Source: Pseudorhodoferax sp965279475
GTDB lineage: Bacteria > Pseudomonadota > Gammaproteobacteria > Burkholderiales > Burkholderiaceae_C
Direction of reading: 5' to 3'
NCBI GenBank assembly: GCA_965279475.1
Contig: CBDIIA010000002.1
Coordinates: 186,001 to 250,000, forward strand
DNA length: 64,000 nucleotides
The notes beneath the pieces are model-generated. The model was not told the origin of the DNA. It was given only the letters and a program-made list of their open reading frames with translations, and searched no databases. Positions 18,779 through 27,107 of this stretch are shown one piece after another (position 1 is the stretch's first letter; every line of letters starts with the position of its first letter). Made by a program: the position numbers and the translations under genes.

Positions 18779-19528
18779 TCAGTCGCGGAACATCTGTTCG
18801 GCCATGTTGTCCAGCCTGTCCTTCACCGCCCGCCAGTCTGGCATGTGACGGTCCAGGGCTCTGTAGAACTGGGGGCTGTGGTTGTGGTGCAGCAGGTGGC
18901 AGAGTTCATGCAGGAGCACATAGTCGATGCACTCGCGAGGCGCCTTCACCAGCAGCGGATTCAGCGTGATGCGGCCGGATGGCGAACAGCTTCCCCATTG
19001 CACGGTCATGAACTGCAGGCGCGTTGGCGGAAGCTGCTTGACCCAGCGCAGAGGAGCAGCCACTGCCGCAATGCGGTTGGCCAACAGCTCCCTCGCTCGC
19101 TGCCGATACCAGGCATCCAGCGCTGACCTGATGGTGCTCGGGGCGCGTTCTGGCGCTGTCACGGTGATGAAGGCACCCCGCATGCGCGCCTCCACTGCTG
19201 CATCGGCGTCGACGATGACTTTCAGGCGATAGCGTCGGCCCAGGTAATGCAGCGACTCACCGCTCACATACTCGCGCGGCAGCACATGGGCCCGTCGTGC
19301 CTTGGCTGCTTCCACATGCTGGCTGATCCAGCGCGCCCGCTTCTTCACCGCCGCGAGCACGTCCGCCAACGGCGCGGCGTCCGGTGCATCCACCAGCACG
19401 CGCGCATCGGGCTCGACGTGGATGGCGACCCGCGCCACGGTGCGCGATGGTTGGCGGCGCAGGCTGAAGGCAATGACCTCGTCGCCGTAGGAAAAACGAT
19501 GCTGGGAGGCACGCTCAGCGACCTGCAT
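18779..19528 (-). CDS. M48-type (YgjP-like, DUF45) zinc metallopeptidase
   Basis: 249 residues from the ATG at 19528. The C-terminal zinc motif LHELCHLLHHNHSPQFY has HExxH plus a third His seven residues on, as in YgjP/SprT-like proteins; QWGSCSPSGRITLNP upstream is the other family block. Genes of this type are frequent last members of type I restriction-modification loci, which fits the hsdM gene upstream. The same frame stays open back to 20017, so a longer product fused to a RhuM fragment could be read; I take the internal ATG as the native start because a different frame closes with TGA at 19531-19533, two bases before it. Confidence 0.8.
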   Translation of the reverse strand: MQVAERASQHRFSYGDEVIAFSLRRQPSRTVARVAIHVEPDARVLVDAPDAAPLADVLAAVKKRARWISQHVEAAKARRAHVLPREYVSGESLHYLGRRYRLKVIVDADAAVEARMRGAFITVTAPERAPSTIRSALDAWYRQRARELLANRIAAVAAPLRWVKQLPPTRLQFMTVQWGSCSPSGRITLNPLLVKAPRECIDYVLLHELCHLLHHNHSPQFYRALDRHMPDWRAVKDRLDNMAEQMFRD

Positions 19529-19530
19529 GC

Positions 19531-19632
19531 TCAAGACTTGCTCAATCCAATGCGTGTGATCTGGATGACCTGGTCCACGACCAGCTTGGCGTTGTCCAGG
19601 CCCATCGTGCCAAACAGAAGGGGCAGCAAGCT
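19531..19632 (-). pseudogene. C-terminal remnant of a deleted gene, perhaps hsdR
   Basis: Read one base out of the RhuM frame, this stretch encodes a plausible protein tail (LLPLLFGTMGLDNAKL...ITRIGLSKS) ending at TGA 19531-19533, just before the peptidase ATG. It has the position that the restriction-subunit gene hsdR normally occupies. Identity as an HsdR tail is inference from position and style only. Confidence 0.4.
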
Positions 19633-19633
19633 C

Positions 19634-20017
19634 TTTGCGGAACTGCACCGCGCGCTCGGAATTGACCTTGTAGCCCACCGCGATGATGGCGGTCAGGCCG
19701 TAGTGCTGGGTGTCGTATGTCTTGCCGTCGCTGGCAGTTATCCGGAATTTCCGGATAACTGAATCTTCGGACAACTCCCTGTCCGAGAAGATCTTCCTGA
19801 GATGTTCGTTGACCGTGCGGACGTTCACGTCATAGAGCTGCGCCAACATCTTCTGCGTCAGCCAGACGTTTTCGTCGGCATAGAGCGCCTCCACGCCACC
19901 CTGGCCCGCAGCTGCCACAAAGGTCAGGTATTCGGCGGCCGATGCGCGTGTGATGCTGTGCCCTGCCTTCAAGGCCTTGGCGTCTTGCTTGTTGGCGGCA
20001 CCTGGTTCTTTACGCAT
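19634..20017 (-). pseudogene. Truncated RhuM-family (virulence RhuM) gene
   Basis: The first 128 codons match the conserved N-terminal core of RhuM proteins: SAAEYLTFVAAAGQGGVEALYADENVWLTQ, LYDVNVRTVNEHLRKIF, HYGLTAIIAVGYKV and SERAVQFRK. Homology stops abruptly at the last motif, where relatives continue for 150 or more residues. The ATG overlaps the hsdM stop by 8 bp, the usual arrangement in type I loci. The frame then runs through foreign sequence into the metallopeptidase. Deletion from inside rhuM to the end of the next gene explains the structure. Confidence 0.75.
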
Positions 20018-21623
20018 AGCCCCGCTCCTTCAGGTACACGGCCATCTGCGCTTCCAGCCCCGCCAGTTCGGCCTTGAGCTGTTCGCGCTCCTTGCGCACG
20101 GCCATGAGGTCGATCTCGGCTTCTTCCTCGAAGGTGTCCACGTAGCGCGGGATGTTGAGGTTGAACTCGTTCCCGGCGATCTCGGCCGGGGTGGCCAGGT
20201 GGGCGTACCGGGCCACACCCTGCCGCGCATGTGCTGTGGCCAGGATGCGTTGCAGGTCGGCCTCGCGCAGGTAGTTCTGGTTCTTGCCGGCCTCGTAGCC
20301 GCGGCTGGCGTCGATGAACAGCACCTTGTCGTCGGCCTTGTTCTTGCGGAACACCAGCACGGCAGCGGGGATGCCGGTGCCGTAGAACAGCTTCTCCGGC
20401 AGGCCGATCACCACGTCGAGCAGGTTCTCTTCGATCAGCTTCTGTCGGATGCGCCCTTCGGCCGCGCCACGGAACAGCACGCCGTGCGGCACGACCACGG
20501 CCATGCGCCCGGTGCCGGGCTTCATGGTCTCGACCATGTGCAGGATGAAGGCGTAGTCACCCTTGGTGCGCGGAGGCGCACCACGGCGAAAGCGGCCGAA
20601 CCGGTCGGCTTCCGCACCTTCGAAGCCCCACTTTTCCAGGCTGAAGGGCGGGTTGGCCACCACGATGTCGAAGTGTTTCAGCGTCGGCAACTTGGTGGAG
20701 AGCGGTGCTGGCGGTTTTTTGGCACCTCGCGCTGCGGCGAAGAAGTCAAAAGAAGGCGTTTCTCCCTCCAACAGCTTGGGATTGCGGATGGTGTCGCCCC
20801 ACTCGATGCGGTGGTTGTCCTCGCCATGCAGAAACATGTTCATCTTGGCCAGCGCCCAGGTGCTGCCGATGGCCTCCTGCCCGTAGAGCGCGTACTTGCG
20901 CGAGCCGGTGTTCTCGCGGATCAGGCGGCCGCATTTCATCAGCAGCGAGCCGGAGCCGCAGGTGGGGTCGCAGATCTCGTCGCCCTCCTGCGGCGCCATC
21001 AGGCGGGCCATGAGTGTGGACACCTCGGGTGGGGTGTAGAACTCGCCGGCCTTCTTGCCGCTGGTGGAGGCGAAGTTCTTGATGAGGTATTCGTAGGCGT
21101 TGCCGATCACGTCGAGCTGGCCCACGCGACTGGGACGCAGGTCGAGCGCGGGCTTGGCGAAGTCTTCCAGCAGGTGGCGCAGGATGTCGTTCTTCTGCTG
21201 CTCGTCGCCCAGCTTGTTGGAGTTGAAACTGATGTCCTGGAACACGTCGCGCAGCTTGGCGATGTTGGCCTCTTCGATGGCGTGCAAGGCCTTGTCGATG
21301 CGCTCACCGTTGCCGGGGCTGTGCCGCAGGGTGTGCAGGGCATAGAAGCTGGCGCTGGAGGGCAGGACGAAACGCTCGTTCTTGAGCATTTCGGCGATCA
21401 GCTCCGGGTGGTCGCCGTACTGCTTCTCGTAAGTGTCGTAGTGGTCTTGCCAGACATCGGACACGTACTTGAGGAACAGCATGGTCAGCACGAAGTCCTT
21501 GTAGATGCCTGGATCTACGGTTCCACGGAAGGTATCGCAGGCGGCCCAGACGGCGGCATTGATGGCGTCCTGGCTGACCGTTGCGCTTTGGGCAGCGGTG
21601 GTTGGAGTGGCGGTGTCGTTCAT
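20010..21623 (-). CDS. hsdM: Type I restriction-modification DNA methyltransferase subunit HsdM
   Basis: 537-residue N6-adenine methyltransferase subunit, full length. The HsdM N-terminal helical domain covers about 15-160 (FRGTVDPGIYKDFVLTMLFLKYVSD), then SAM motif I DPTCGSGSLL and the catalytic NPPF motif (in IVVANPPFSLEKWG). A C-terminal coiled-coil (REQLKAELAGLEAQMA) would contact HsdS. The start ATG at 21623 gives MNDTATPTT; the open frame extends far upstream only by chance. Neither hsdS nor hsdR is present, so target recognition is missing and the enzyme is probably inactive unless a specificity subunit is supplied elsewhere. Confidence 0.95.
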   Translation of the reverse strand: MNDTATPTTAAQSATVSQDAINAAVWAACDTFRGTVDPGIYKDFVLTMLFLKYVSDVWQDHYDTYEKQYGDHPELIAEMLKNERFVLPSSASFYALHTLRHSPGNGERIDKALHAIEEANIAKLRDVFQDISFNSNKLGDEQQKNDILRHLLEDFAKPALDLRPSRVGQLDVIGNAYEYLIKNFASTSGKKAGEFYTPPEVSTLMARLMAPQEGDEICDPTCGSGSLLMKCGRLIRENTGSRKYALYGQEAIGSTWALAKMNMFLHGEDNHRIEWGDTIRNPKLLEGETPSFDFFAAARGAKKPPAPLSTKLPTLKHFDIVVANPPFSLEKWGFEGAEADRFGRFRRGAPPRTKGDYAFILHMVETMKPGTGRMAVVVPHGVLFRGAAEGRIRQKLIEENLLDVVIGLPEKLFYGTGIPAAVLVFRKNKADDKVLFIDASRGYEAGKNQNYLREADLQRILATAHARQGVARYAHLATPAEIAGNEFNLNIPRYVDTFEEEAEIDLMAVRKEREQLKAELAGLEAQMAVYLKERGYA

Positions 21624-21665
21624 GGTCCTGGATTCCCTGCGGTGTTCAATGGGTGGCCCGCGTCG

Positions 21666-21797
21666 AGTGAGGCCGAGGTCATGGAACATGCAAGCCGTGG
21701 ACAGCAACTCGGGGTCGAGTGGCAATCCCATGCGGATACCCGTCAGGACCGCCCACAAGGACACCCGCACCGCGTGATGGATCGCCTCATGGGACCA
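21666..21797 (-). pseudogene. Fragment of an HD-domain hydrolase gene
   Basis: About 44 codons on the minus strand read WSHEAIHHAVRVSLWAVLTG and then DPELLSTACMFHDLGLT, the first-His and HD-motif region of HD-domain proteins of the cyanamide-hydratase-like type. Nothing recognisable follows, since hsdM begins 42 bp on. It is a leftover of a gene cut by the insertion or decay of the restriction locus. Confidence 0.6.
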
Positions 21798-21850
21798 CTC
21801 GGTTGGTCCAGGAGGATCTCGGGCGGTGGACCGCGGTCCATCGCCTGACG

Positions 21851-22834
21851 TCACGCCGCCTGCAAGCAGGTCCATGCGTCGCCGGGCTTCAGCTGCCGGT
21901 CCGCCGACAGGCCGAGCATCAGATCGAGGTTCTGCACCGCCGCGCCCGCGGCGCCCTTGCCCAGGTTGTCGAACACCGCCGTCATCAGCACCTGGCCGGT
22001 GCGTTCCTGCGCAAACACCGCGAGCCGCAAGCGGTTGCTGCCGTTGAGCGCGCGCGGGTCGAGGCGCTGGGCATCGGCGACGTCGTCGGTCCTCAGCGGC
22101 TGCAGTTCGATGCACGCCTGCCCTGCGTAGCGCGCCTGCAGCGCCGCATGCAGGTGCGCGGCCGTCACGCCGGCGGGCAGCAGGCGCTGGTGCAGCGCCA
22201 CGGTCAACACGATGCCTTGCCGGTAGTGACCGTAGGCCGGCACGAACACCGGCGCATGCGCCAGGCCGGCATGCTGCTGGATCTCGGGCACGTGCTTGTG
22301 GTGCAGGCCCAGGCCATAGACCTGGAAGGGCACCGCGCTGGCGGCGCCGGGGCCTTCGTGGTCCTCGAGCCCGGCGCGGCCGCGGCCCGAATAACCCGAC
22401 ACCGCGTGGATGACCAGCGGATAGTCGGCCGGCACCAGCCCTTGGTCGACCAGGGGCCTGAGCAACGCCAGCGCGCCGGTCGGGTAACAGCCGGGGTTGC
22501 TGACGCGCCCGGCGGCCGCGATGCGTTCGGCCTGCGCCGCCTCCAGCTCCGGAAGGCCGTAGACCCAGCCCGGTGCGGTGCGGTGGGCCGAACTGGCGTC
22601 GATCACCCGCACGCCGGGGCGGCGCACCAGCGCCACGGCCTCGCGCGCGGCGTCGTCCGGCAGGCACAGCAAGGCGACGTCGCAGTCGTTCAGCGCTTCG
22701 GCGCGATGGGCCGCGCTCTTGCGATGCCCGGGTGGCAGTTGCAGCAGGCGCAGGTCGGTCCGCCCTGCCAGCCATTGCCGCACCTGCAGGCCGGTGGTGC
22801 CTTGGTCGCCATCGATGAAAACGAGAGGGGTCAT
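21851..22834 (-). CDS. argC: N-acetyl-gamma-glutamyl-phosphate reductase, type 2
   Basis: NADPH-dependent reduction of N-acetylglutamyl-5-phosphate to the semialdehyde, third step of arginine synthesis. The 327-residue protein is of the short type 2 form: FIDGDQGTTGLQV at the N-terminus, the catalytic Cys at about 116 in SNPGCYPTGAL, then HAVSGYSGRGRAGLEDHEG and the His-bearing QHAGLAHAPVFVPAYGHYRQG. ATG 22834 is preferred to an upstream in-frame ATG at 22882, which would add 16 unrelated residues. It is divergent from a LysR gene with a candidate operator between. A second argC elsewhere in the genome is likely but cannot be seen. Confidence 0.9.
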   Translation of the reverse strand: MTPLVFIDGDQGTTGLQVRQWLAGRTDLRLLQLPPGHRKSAAHRAEALNDCDVALLCLPDDAAREAVALVRRPGVRVIDASSAHRTAPGWVYGLPELEAAQAERIAAAGRVSNPGCYPTGALALLRPLVDQGLVPADYPLVIHAVSGYSGRGRAGLEDHEGPGAASAVPFQVYGLGLHHKHVPEIQQHAGLAHAPVFVPAYGHYRQGIVLTVALHQRLLPAGVTAAHLHAALQARYAGQACIELQPLRTDDVADAQRLDPRALNGSNRLRLAVFAQERTGQVLMTAVFDNLGKGAAGAAVQNLDLMLGLSADRQLKPGDAWTCLQAA

Positions 22835-22911
22835 GCAGCGCTCCGGTGAAGTTCGAAGCGCATCGTGCCCCGCCCATCGCATGCAGACAAGTTGAATCTG
22901 GCAAACTCCTG

Positions 22912-22928
22912 ATTCAGTTTTCCTGAAT
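22912..22928. promoter_or_regulatory. Candidate LysR-type operator between argC and LysR gene
   Basis: ATTCAG-TTTTC-CTGAAT is a 17-bp dyad with 6-bp arms in the A+T-rich part of the divergent region. It contains the T-N11-A pattern (T22914 to A22926) that LysR-family regulators recognise. It lies 26 bp upstream of the LysR start codon, so autoregulation together with control of argC is plausible. Confidence 0.5.
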
Positions 22929-22953
22929 TATTATCTGACCTGGGCGTTGCACG

Positions 22954-23838
22954 ATGCGCGAACTCAACCTCGACCGCCTGCGCACGCTGCTGGCGGTGGC
23001 CGACCTCGGCTCGTTCGCCGCGGCCGCCAAGGCACTTCACCTGGCGCCGCCCACGGTGACGCTGCACGTGGCGCAGCTCGAAGCCCGCCTCGGCGCACGC
23101 CTGCTGCACCGCGCGCCGGCCGGCGTCACCGCGACGTCTGCCGGCAGCCTGCTGATCGACAAGGCACGGCGCCTGCTGGCCGAAGCCGACGATCTGCTGC
23201 AGAGCGTGCAGCGCCAGATCGCCGCGCGCGGCGGCCGCGTGCGCCTGGGTGCCTCCACCGGCGCGCTCGCCTACCTGCTGCCGCAGGCGCTGGAGGCCCT
23301 GGCGGCCCGGCATCCGGAGATCGACGTGCAGGTTGCGGTGATGACCAGCGAGGAAGCCCTGGCGCGGCTGGCCGCCGGCAGCCTGGACATCGGCATCGTC
23401 GCGCTCCCGCAGCCGGTGCTGCGCGGCCTGCGCGTGGTGGCCTGGCGCCAGCATCCGGTGATGGCCTTCATCCCGGCCGACTGGAAACCGCCGCGGCACG
23501 TGACGCCGGCCTGGCTCGCCGCCCGGCCGCTGATCGCCAACGACCGCGGCACCCGGCTGTCGCGCCAGACCGCCGAATGGTTCGCCGCGGCCGGCGAGCG
23601 GCCGCAGGCACGCATCGAGCTGAACTACAACGACGCGATGAAGAGTCTGGTGGCGGCCGGCTACGGCGCCGCGCTGCTGCCGCACGAAGCCGGTGCGCCG
23701 CCGCCGGACAGCCGCATCCGCATGCGGCCGCTGCGGCCGGCGCTGTCGAGAGCGCTGGGGATTGCCCATCGGATCCGACCGGACGACGATGCGACCGAGG
23801 TGACGCTGCGGGTCTTGCTGGCGATGAAGGAGCGTTGA
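22954..23838 (+). CDS. LysR-family transcriptional regulator
   Basis: 294 residues. HTH at about 1-60 (LDRLRTLLAVADLGSFAAAAKALHLAPPTVTLHVAQLE), then the effector-binding domain starting GGRVRLGASTGALAYLLPQALEAL, with an acidic-pocket region IGIVALPQPVLRGLRVVAW. It is divergent from argC and followed 33 bp later by a ferredoxin gene on the same strand. It probably controls argC through the dyad at 22912-22928. Confidence 0.9.
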   Translation: MRELNLDRLRTLLAVADLGSFAAAAKALHLAPPTVTLHVAQLEARLGARLLHRAPAGVTATSAGSLLIDKARRLLAEADDLLQSVQRQIAARGGRVRLGASTGALAYLLPQALEALAARHPEIDVQVAVMTSEEALARLAAGSLDIGIVALPQPVLRGLRVVAWRQHPVMAFIPADWKPPRHVTPAWLAARPLIANDRGTRLSRQTAEWFAAAGERPQARIELNYNDAMKSLVAAGYGAALLPHEAGAPPPDSRIRMRPLRPALSRALGIAHRIRPDDDATEVTLRVLLAMKER

Positions 23839-23871
23839 GCACGAGCGACGGCACCTTAAGATGTCCATCGC

Positions 23872-24093
23872 ATGAAGCCCGGACGCCCCGTCGCCAGACC
23901 CGACATCGACACCCAGCGCTGCACGGGCTGCGGCCGGTGCGTGGGCTCCTGCCATCTGCACCTGCTGTCGCTGGAGCCGGAAGGCTGGCGCAAGCACGCG
24001 GTGCTGGGCGATGCCGACATCTGCACCGGCTGCAGCAAGTGCGCGGTGTGGTGCCCGTTCGACGTGATCACGATGCGCGTGCCGGCGGGCTGA
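23872..24093 (+). CDS. Small 2[4Fe-4S] ferredoxin
   Basis: 73 residues with two complete cluster-binding motifs, CTGCGRCVGSC and CTGCSKCAVWCPF, separated by 30 residues. The last Cys of the first motif is followed by His rather than Pro. Electron carrier of the bacterial dicluster type, cytosolic. It stands alone between a LysR gene and the convergent tauC; no redox partner is next to it. Its closest potential partners in the window would be oxygenase or reductase genes elsewhere, which is not shown. Confidence 0.88.
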   Translation: MKPGRPVARPDIDTQRCTGCGRCVGSCHLHLLSLEPEGWRKHAVLGDADICTGCSKCAVWCPFDVITMRVPAG

Positions 24094-24114
24094 AGCGCCG
24101 CCCGCGCCAGACAA

Positions 24115-24909
24115 CTACATGCGCCCTTTCCAGGGCACCGCACGCCGTTCGACCCAGCGCATCAGCAGATCGAACAGGTAGGCCACGACGCCGATCACGA
24201 CGATGCCCATGACGACGATGTCGGTGCGCAGGAAGTTCGAGGCGTTCAGCACCATCTGGCCCAGGCCCATGTTGGCCGCCACCATCTCGGCGGCGACCAG
24301 CGTGGTCCAGCCGAAGCCGACCGCGATGCGCATGCCGATCAGGATCTCGGGCAGCGCCGACGGCAGGATCACGTGGCGGATCACCTGCCAGTAGCTCGCG
24401 CCCATCGAATAGGCGGCGTTGATCTGCTCCTGCGAGGCACTGCGCATGCCGGCGCGCGCGGCCAGCGCCAGCGGCGCGAAGCAGCTGAGAAAGATCAGCA
24501 GCACCTTGGGCAGCTCGTCGATGCCGAACCAGATGATGATCAGTGGCAGGTAGGCCAGTGGCGGCAGCGGGCGGTAGAACTCCAGCGGCGGGTCGAAGAT
24601 GCCGCGCACCACGCGGCTCATGCCCATCGCGATGCCGATCGGGATCGCCGTGACGCAGGCCAGCGCGAACGCCGAGAACACGCGGAACATGCTGGCCAGG
24701 AAGTGCTGCCACAGCGGCTTGTCGTTGGCCTGGCCGGTCAGGTATTCGTAGAACTGCTGGAACACCGCCTGCGGCGACGGCAGGAACAGCGGCTTGACCC
24801 AGCCCAGGTTGGTGACCACGGCCCACAGCAGCAGCAGCACGATGACCGTGACCACGCTGATGGTGGCGCTGTTGCCTTCGCCGGGCACCTTGAACTTGCT
24901 GGTCTTCAC
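24115..24909 (-). CDS. tauC: Taurine/sulfonate ABC transporter permease TauC-like, probable N-terminal frameshift
   Basis: Inner-membrane permease of the SsuC/TauC type; 264 residues from a GTG at 24909. It shows about six membrane segments and the EAA loop (FLSCFAPLALAARAGMRSAS, INAAYSMGASYWQVIRHVILPSALPEI). An ATG at 24985 overlaps the tauB stop as ATGTCTGA and opens MSELASAVPATAPAPT, which looks like the natural N-terminus, but that frame does not join the permease frame. One extra base (or two missing) between 24985 and 24909 would explain it. It may be a real frameshift, a sequencing error, or initiation at GTG without a visible ribosome-binding site. Confidence 0.75.
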   Translation of the reverse strand: MKTSKFKVPGEGNSATISVVTVIVLLLLWAVVTNLGWVKPLFLPSPQAVFQQFYEYLTGQANDKPLWQHFLASMFRVFSAFALACVTAIPIGIAMGMSRVVRGIFDPPLEFYRPLPPLAYLPLIIIWFGIDELPKVLLIFLSCFAPLALAARAGMRSASQEQINAAYSMGASYWQVIRHVILPSALPEILIGMRIAVGFGWTTLVAAEMVAANMGLGQMVLNASNFLRTDIVVMGIVVIGVVAYLFDLLMRWVERRAVPWKGRM

Positions 24910-24977
24910 GGCCGGCAGTGTGGCCGTCGCCGTTTGCAGTCGGGGCCGGCGCGGTCGCGGGCACGGCGGACGCGAGC

Positions 24978-25784
24978 TCAGACATGGGCTTCCTCGGCAT
25001 CGCCCGCGGGCGCACGGTGGTGGATGATGCCCAGCACTTCTTCGCGCATGCGGATGAAATCGGGCTCGGACTTCACCTTGCGCGCATCGCCGTGCGCCAA
25101 GAACTGCCGCGAAAACGGCACGTCGTCGTAGACATGCGAGATGCGACCGGGGCTCGGGCTCATCACGATCAGCCGGGTCGCAAGAAACAGCGCCTCCTCG
25201 ACCGAGTGGGTGATGAAGAACACCATCTTGCTCGACGCCTCCCACGCCTTTAACAAGATCTCCTGCACGCTCTCGCGGGTGAACGCGTCGAGCGCGCCCA
25301 TCGGCTCGTCCATCAGCAGCACCGCCGGGTCGCTGGCCAGCGCGCGCGCAATGCCCACGCGCTGCTGCATGCCGCCCGACAGCTCGTACACGGCGCGGTC
25401 CGCATACTTCGACAGGCCGACCAGGGCCAGCTTGGCTTCGGCGATGCGGCTGCGCTCGGCCGTGCCGACCCCGCGCATGCGCAGACCCAGCGCCACGTTG
25501 TCGCGCACGTTGAGCCAGGGCATCAGCGCGTGTTTCTGGAACACCACGCCGCGGTCGGCACCCGGCCCCACGACCTCCTGCCCATCGAGCAGGATCTGCC
25601 CGCTCGATGGCGGCAAGAAACCGGCGATGCAGTTCAGCAGCGTGGTCTTGCCGCAGCCCGACGCACCGAGCGCGACGACAAAGTCGCCGCCCTGCATCGT
25701 CAGATTGACCGGCGCCAGCGCCTGCAGCGTGCCGCCCTTGACGGCGTAGTGGACCGTGAGGTCGCGGATGTCGAGCGTCGGCAT
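24978..25784 (-). CDS. tauB: Taurine/sulfonate ABC transporter ATP-binding protein
   Basis: 268-residue cytosolic ATPase that drives TauABC-type import. Walker A GASGCGKTT at about 41-49, Q-loop VVFQKHALMPWLN, signature LSGGMQQRVGIARAL, Walker B LLMDEPMGALD and the switch His in FITHSVEEALF are all intact. It follows tauA by 27 bp and its stop overlaps the likely tauC start. The length and C-terminal acidic tail fit TauB/SsuB-type proteins. Confidence 0.9.
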   Translation of the reverse strand: MPTLDIRDLTVHYAVKGGTLQALAPVNLTMQGGDFVVALGASGCGKTTLLNCIAGFLPPSSGQILLDGQEVVGPGADRGVVFQKHALMPWLNVRDNVALGLRMRGVGTAERSRIAEAKLALVGLSKYADRAVYELSGGMQQRVGIARALASDPAVLLMDEPMGALDAFTRESVQEILLKAWEASSKMVFFITHSVEEALFLATRLIVMSPSPGRISHVYDDVPFSRQFLAHGDARKVKSEPDFIRMREEVLGIIHHRAPAGDAEEAHV

Positions 25785-25811
25785 GGTGCGGCGTCGGTCT
25801 GCGCGCCCGGC

Positions 25812-26822
25812 CTACTTGCCCATCGCCTTCTGCACGTAGGTCGTGGTGACGAACGCACCGTAGTTCGGCTTGACCTCCTGCACCCTGCCCTGCTCCTTCA
25901 GGAAGGCCGCGGTGTCGGTCAGCGCCTTGGCCGCACCGCCGCCCAGCCAGGTGGCCGACATCTGCTCTTCGAGCGTGGGAAAGCGGTACAGCGTCATCGC
26001 GGCCGGCACGTCCTTGGCGTCGGCCTTGGTCCACTTGGCCACGGCCTTCACCTGCGGCGAATCGGCCGTCCACTTGGCCGCGTTGGTGCGGTATTCGCCG
26101 TCGACCTTGGCCAGCGCCTTCACCAGCGCGACCATGAAGTCCTCGTGCTCGGCGGCCCACTTGCCGTTGACCACCAGGCCGTCGAACGTGGGATGGCCCT
26201 TTTTGCCGAAGCTGCCCGAGGTGGCGATGACCTTGCCGCTGGCCTTGATCTTCGACAGCACCGGATCCCAGATGAAAGCCGCGTCGATGTCGCCGCGCTC
26301 CCAGGCGGCGGCGATCTCGGGCGGGCGCATGTTCATCACGTTGACCGACTTGACGTCGACGCCGTCGAGCTTCATGCCCACCATCAGCTGGTAGTGCGCG
26401 GTCGACACGAAGGGCGTGGCCACCTTCTTGCCCTTGAAGTCCTTCAGGCTGCTGATGCCGCTGCCGTTGCGGGCCACCAGAGCCTCGGCATCGGCGATGT
26501 CGTCGAGGATCCAGAACAGCTTGATGTCCTGCCCCTGGCTGGCGGCCGCAGCCACCGGGCTGGATCCGGCCTCGCCGATCTGCACGTCGCCCGACGCCAT
26601 CGCGCGGATCACGTCGCCGCCACCGCCGAACATGCGCCAGTTGATCTTGTAGCCGGTGGCCTTCTCGAGTTCGCCCGACTCCATCAGGGCCCGCAGGGGG
26701 ACCAGCATGTCCTGGTGCGCGAAGGTCACCTCTTTCTTAGCCTGGGCGAATGCGGTGCCGGTGAGGATCAGGGCGGCCGTGGCAACGGCCGTCACGTGCA
26801 GAAGGCGTCGGGTTGTGTTCAT
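25812..26822 (-). CDS. tauA: Taurine ABC transporter substrate-binding protein
   Basis: 336-residue periplasmic binding protein. The signal peptide starts MNTTRRLLHVTAVATAALIL and ends GTAFAQ. Mature motifs track TauA closely: GGDVIRAMASGDVQIGEAGSSPVAAAASQGQ, KVATPFVSTAHYQLM, PPEIAAAWERGDIDAAFIWDP and a C-terminal AFLKEQGRVQEV. ATG 26822 fits the signal peptide; an ATG at 26897 would add an unlikely Cys/Pro-rich stretch. It is first in a tauABC-order operon; no tauD or xsc is present in the window, so how the sulfonate is used afterwards is not seen. Confidence 0.88.
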   Translation of the reverse strand: MNTTRRLLHVTAVATAALILTGTAFAQAKKEVTFAHQDMLVPLRALMESGELEKATGYKINWRMFGGGGDVIRAMASGDVQIGEAGSSPVAAAASQGQDIKLFWILDDIADAEALVARNGSGISSLKDFKGKKVATPFVSTAHYQLMVGMKLDGVDVKSVNVMNMRPPEIAAAWERGDIDAAFIWDPVLSKIKASGKVIATSGSFGKKGHPTFDGLVVNGKWAAEHEDFMVALVKALAKVDGEYRTNAAKWTADSPQVKAVAKWTKADAKDVPAAMTLYRFPTLEEQMSATWLGGGAAKALTDTAAFLKEQGRVQEVKPNYGAFVTTTYVQKAMGK

Positions 26823-27107
26823 CAGGTTCTCCTCGTATGCATTGGGCGGGCAGGATGCCGGGCACACCACGGGATGTGATGCGCAAGCAGTATGCAATTT
26901 GCCAGCAAGCCCCGCCCCTCAAAAGGGCCAGCGGCCGCAATCCGTGGGACCAGCAGGTTGGGGCTTACCCTGGGTTTGGTGCGCGGTGCACCGGAAGGTG
27001 ACCTGAAAGCCGTGCGCACGGATCGATGATCCTGGTCGATTTGAGCGTCTCGACCCGTTGGTGATCCACCTCGGCCTGCGCTCCGTGCTGCCGGCCAGTA
27101 GCCCGCC

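Noticed and set aside
18779..20017. A single 412-codon RhuM-peptidase fusion gene
   Set aside because: The linker between the two parts looks like an out-of-frame reading, and a separate frame ends just before the peptidase ATG; a deletion junction explains it better, though read-through cannot be excluded.
20010..22904. A 964-codon open frame containing hsdM
   Set aside because: Only the part from the ATG at 21623 matches HsdM. The upstream part is a shadow of argC in another frame plus the HD fragment.
26823..27107. TauR-type binding motif upstream of tauA
   Set aside because: I searched by eye for the CTGGAC-type box known for TauR and found no convincing copy in the 285-bp gap.
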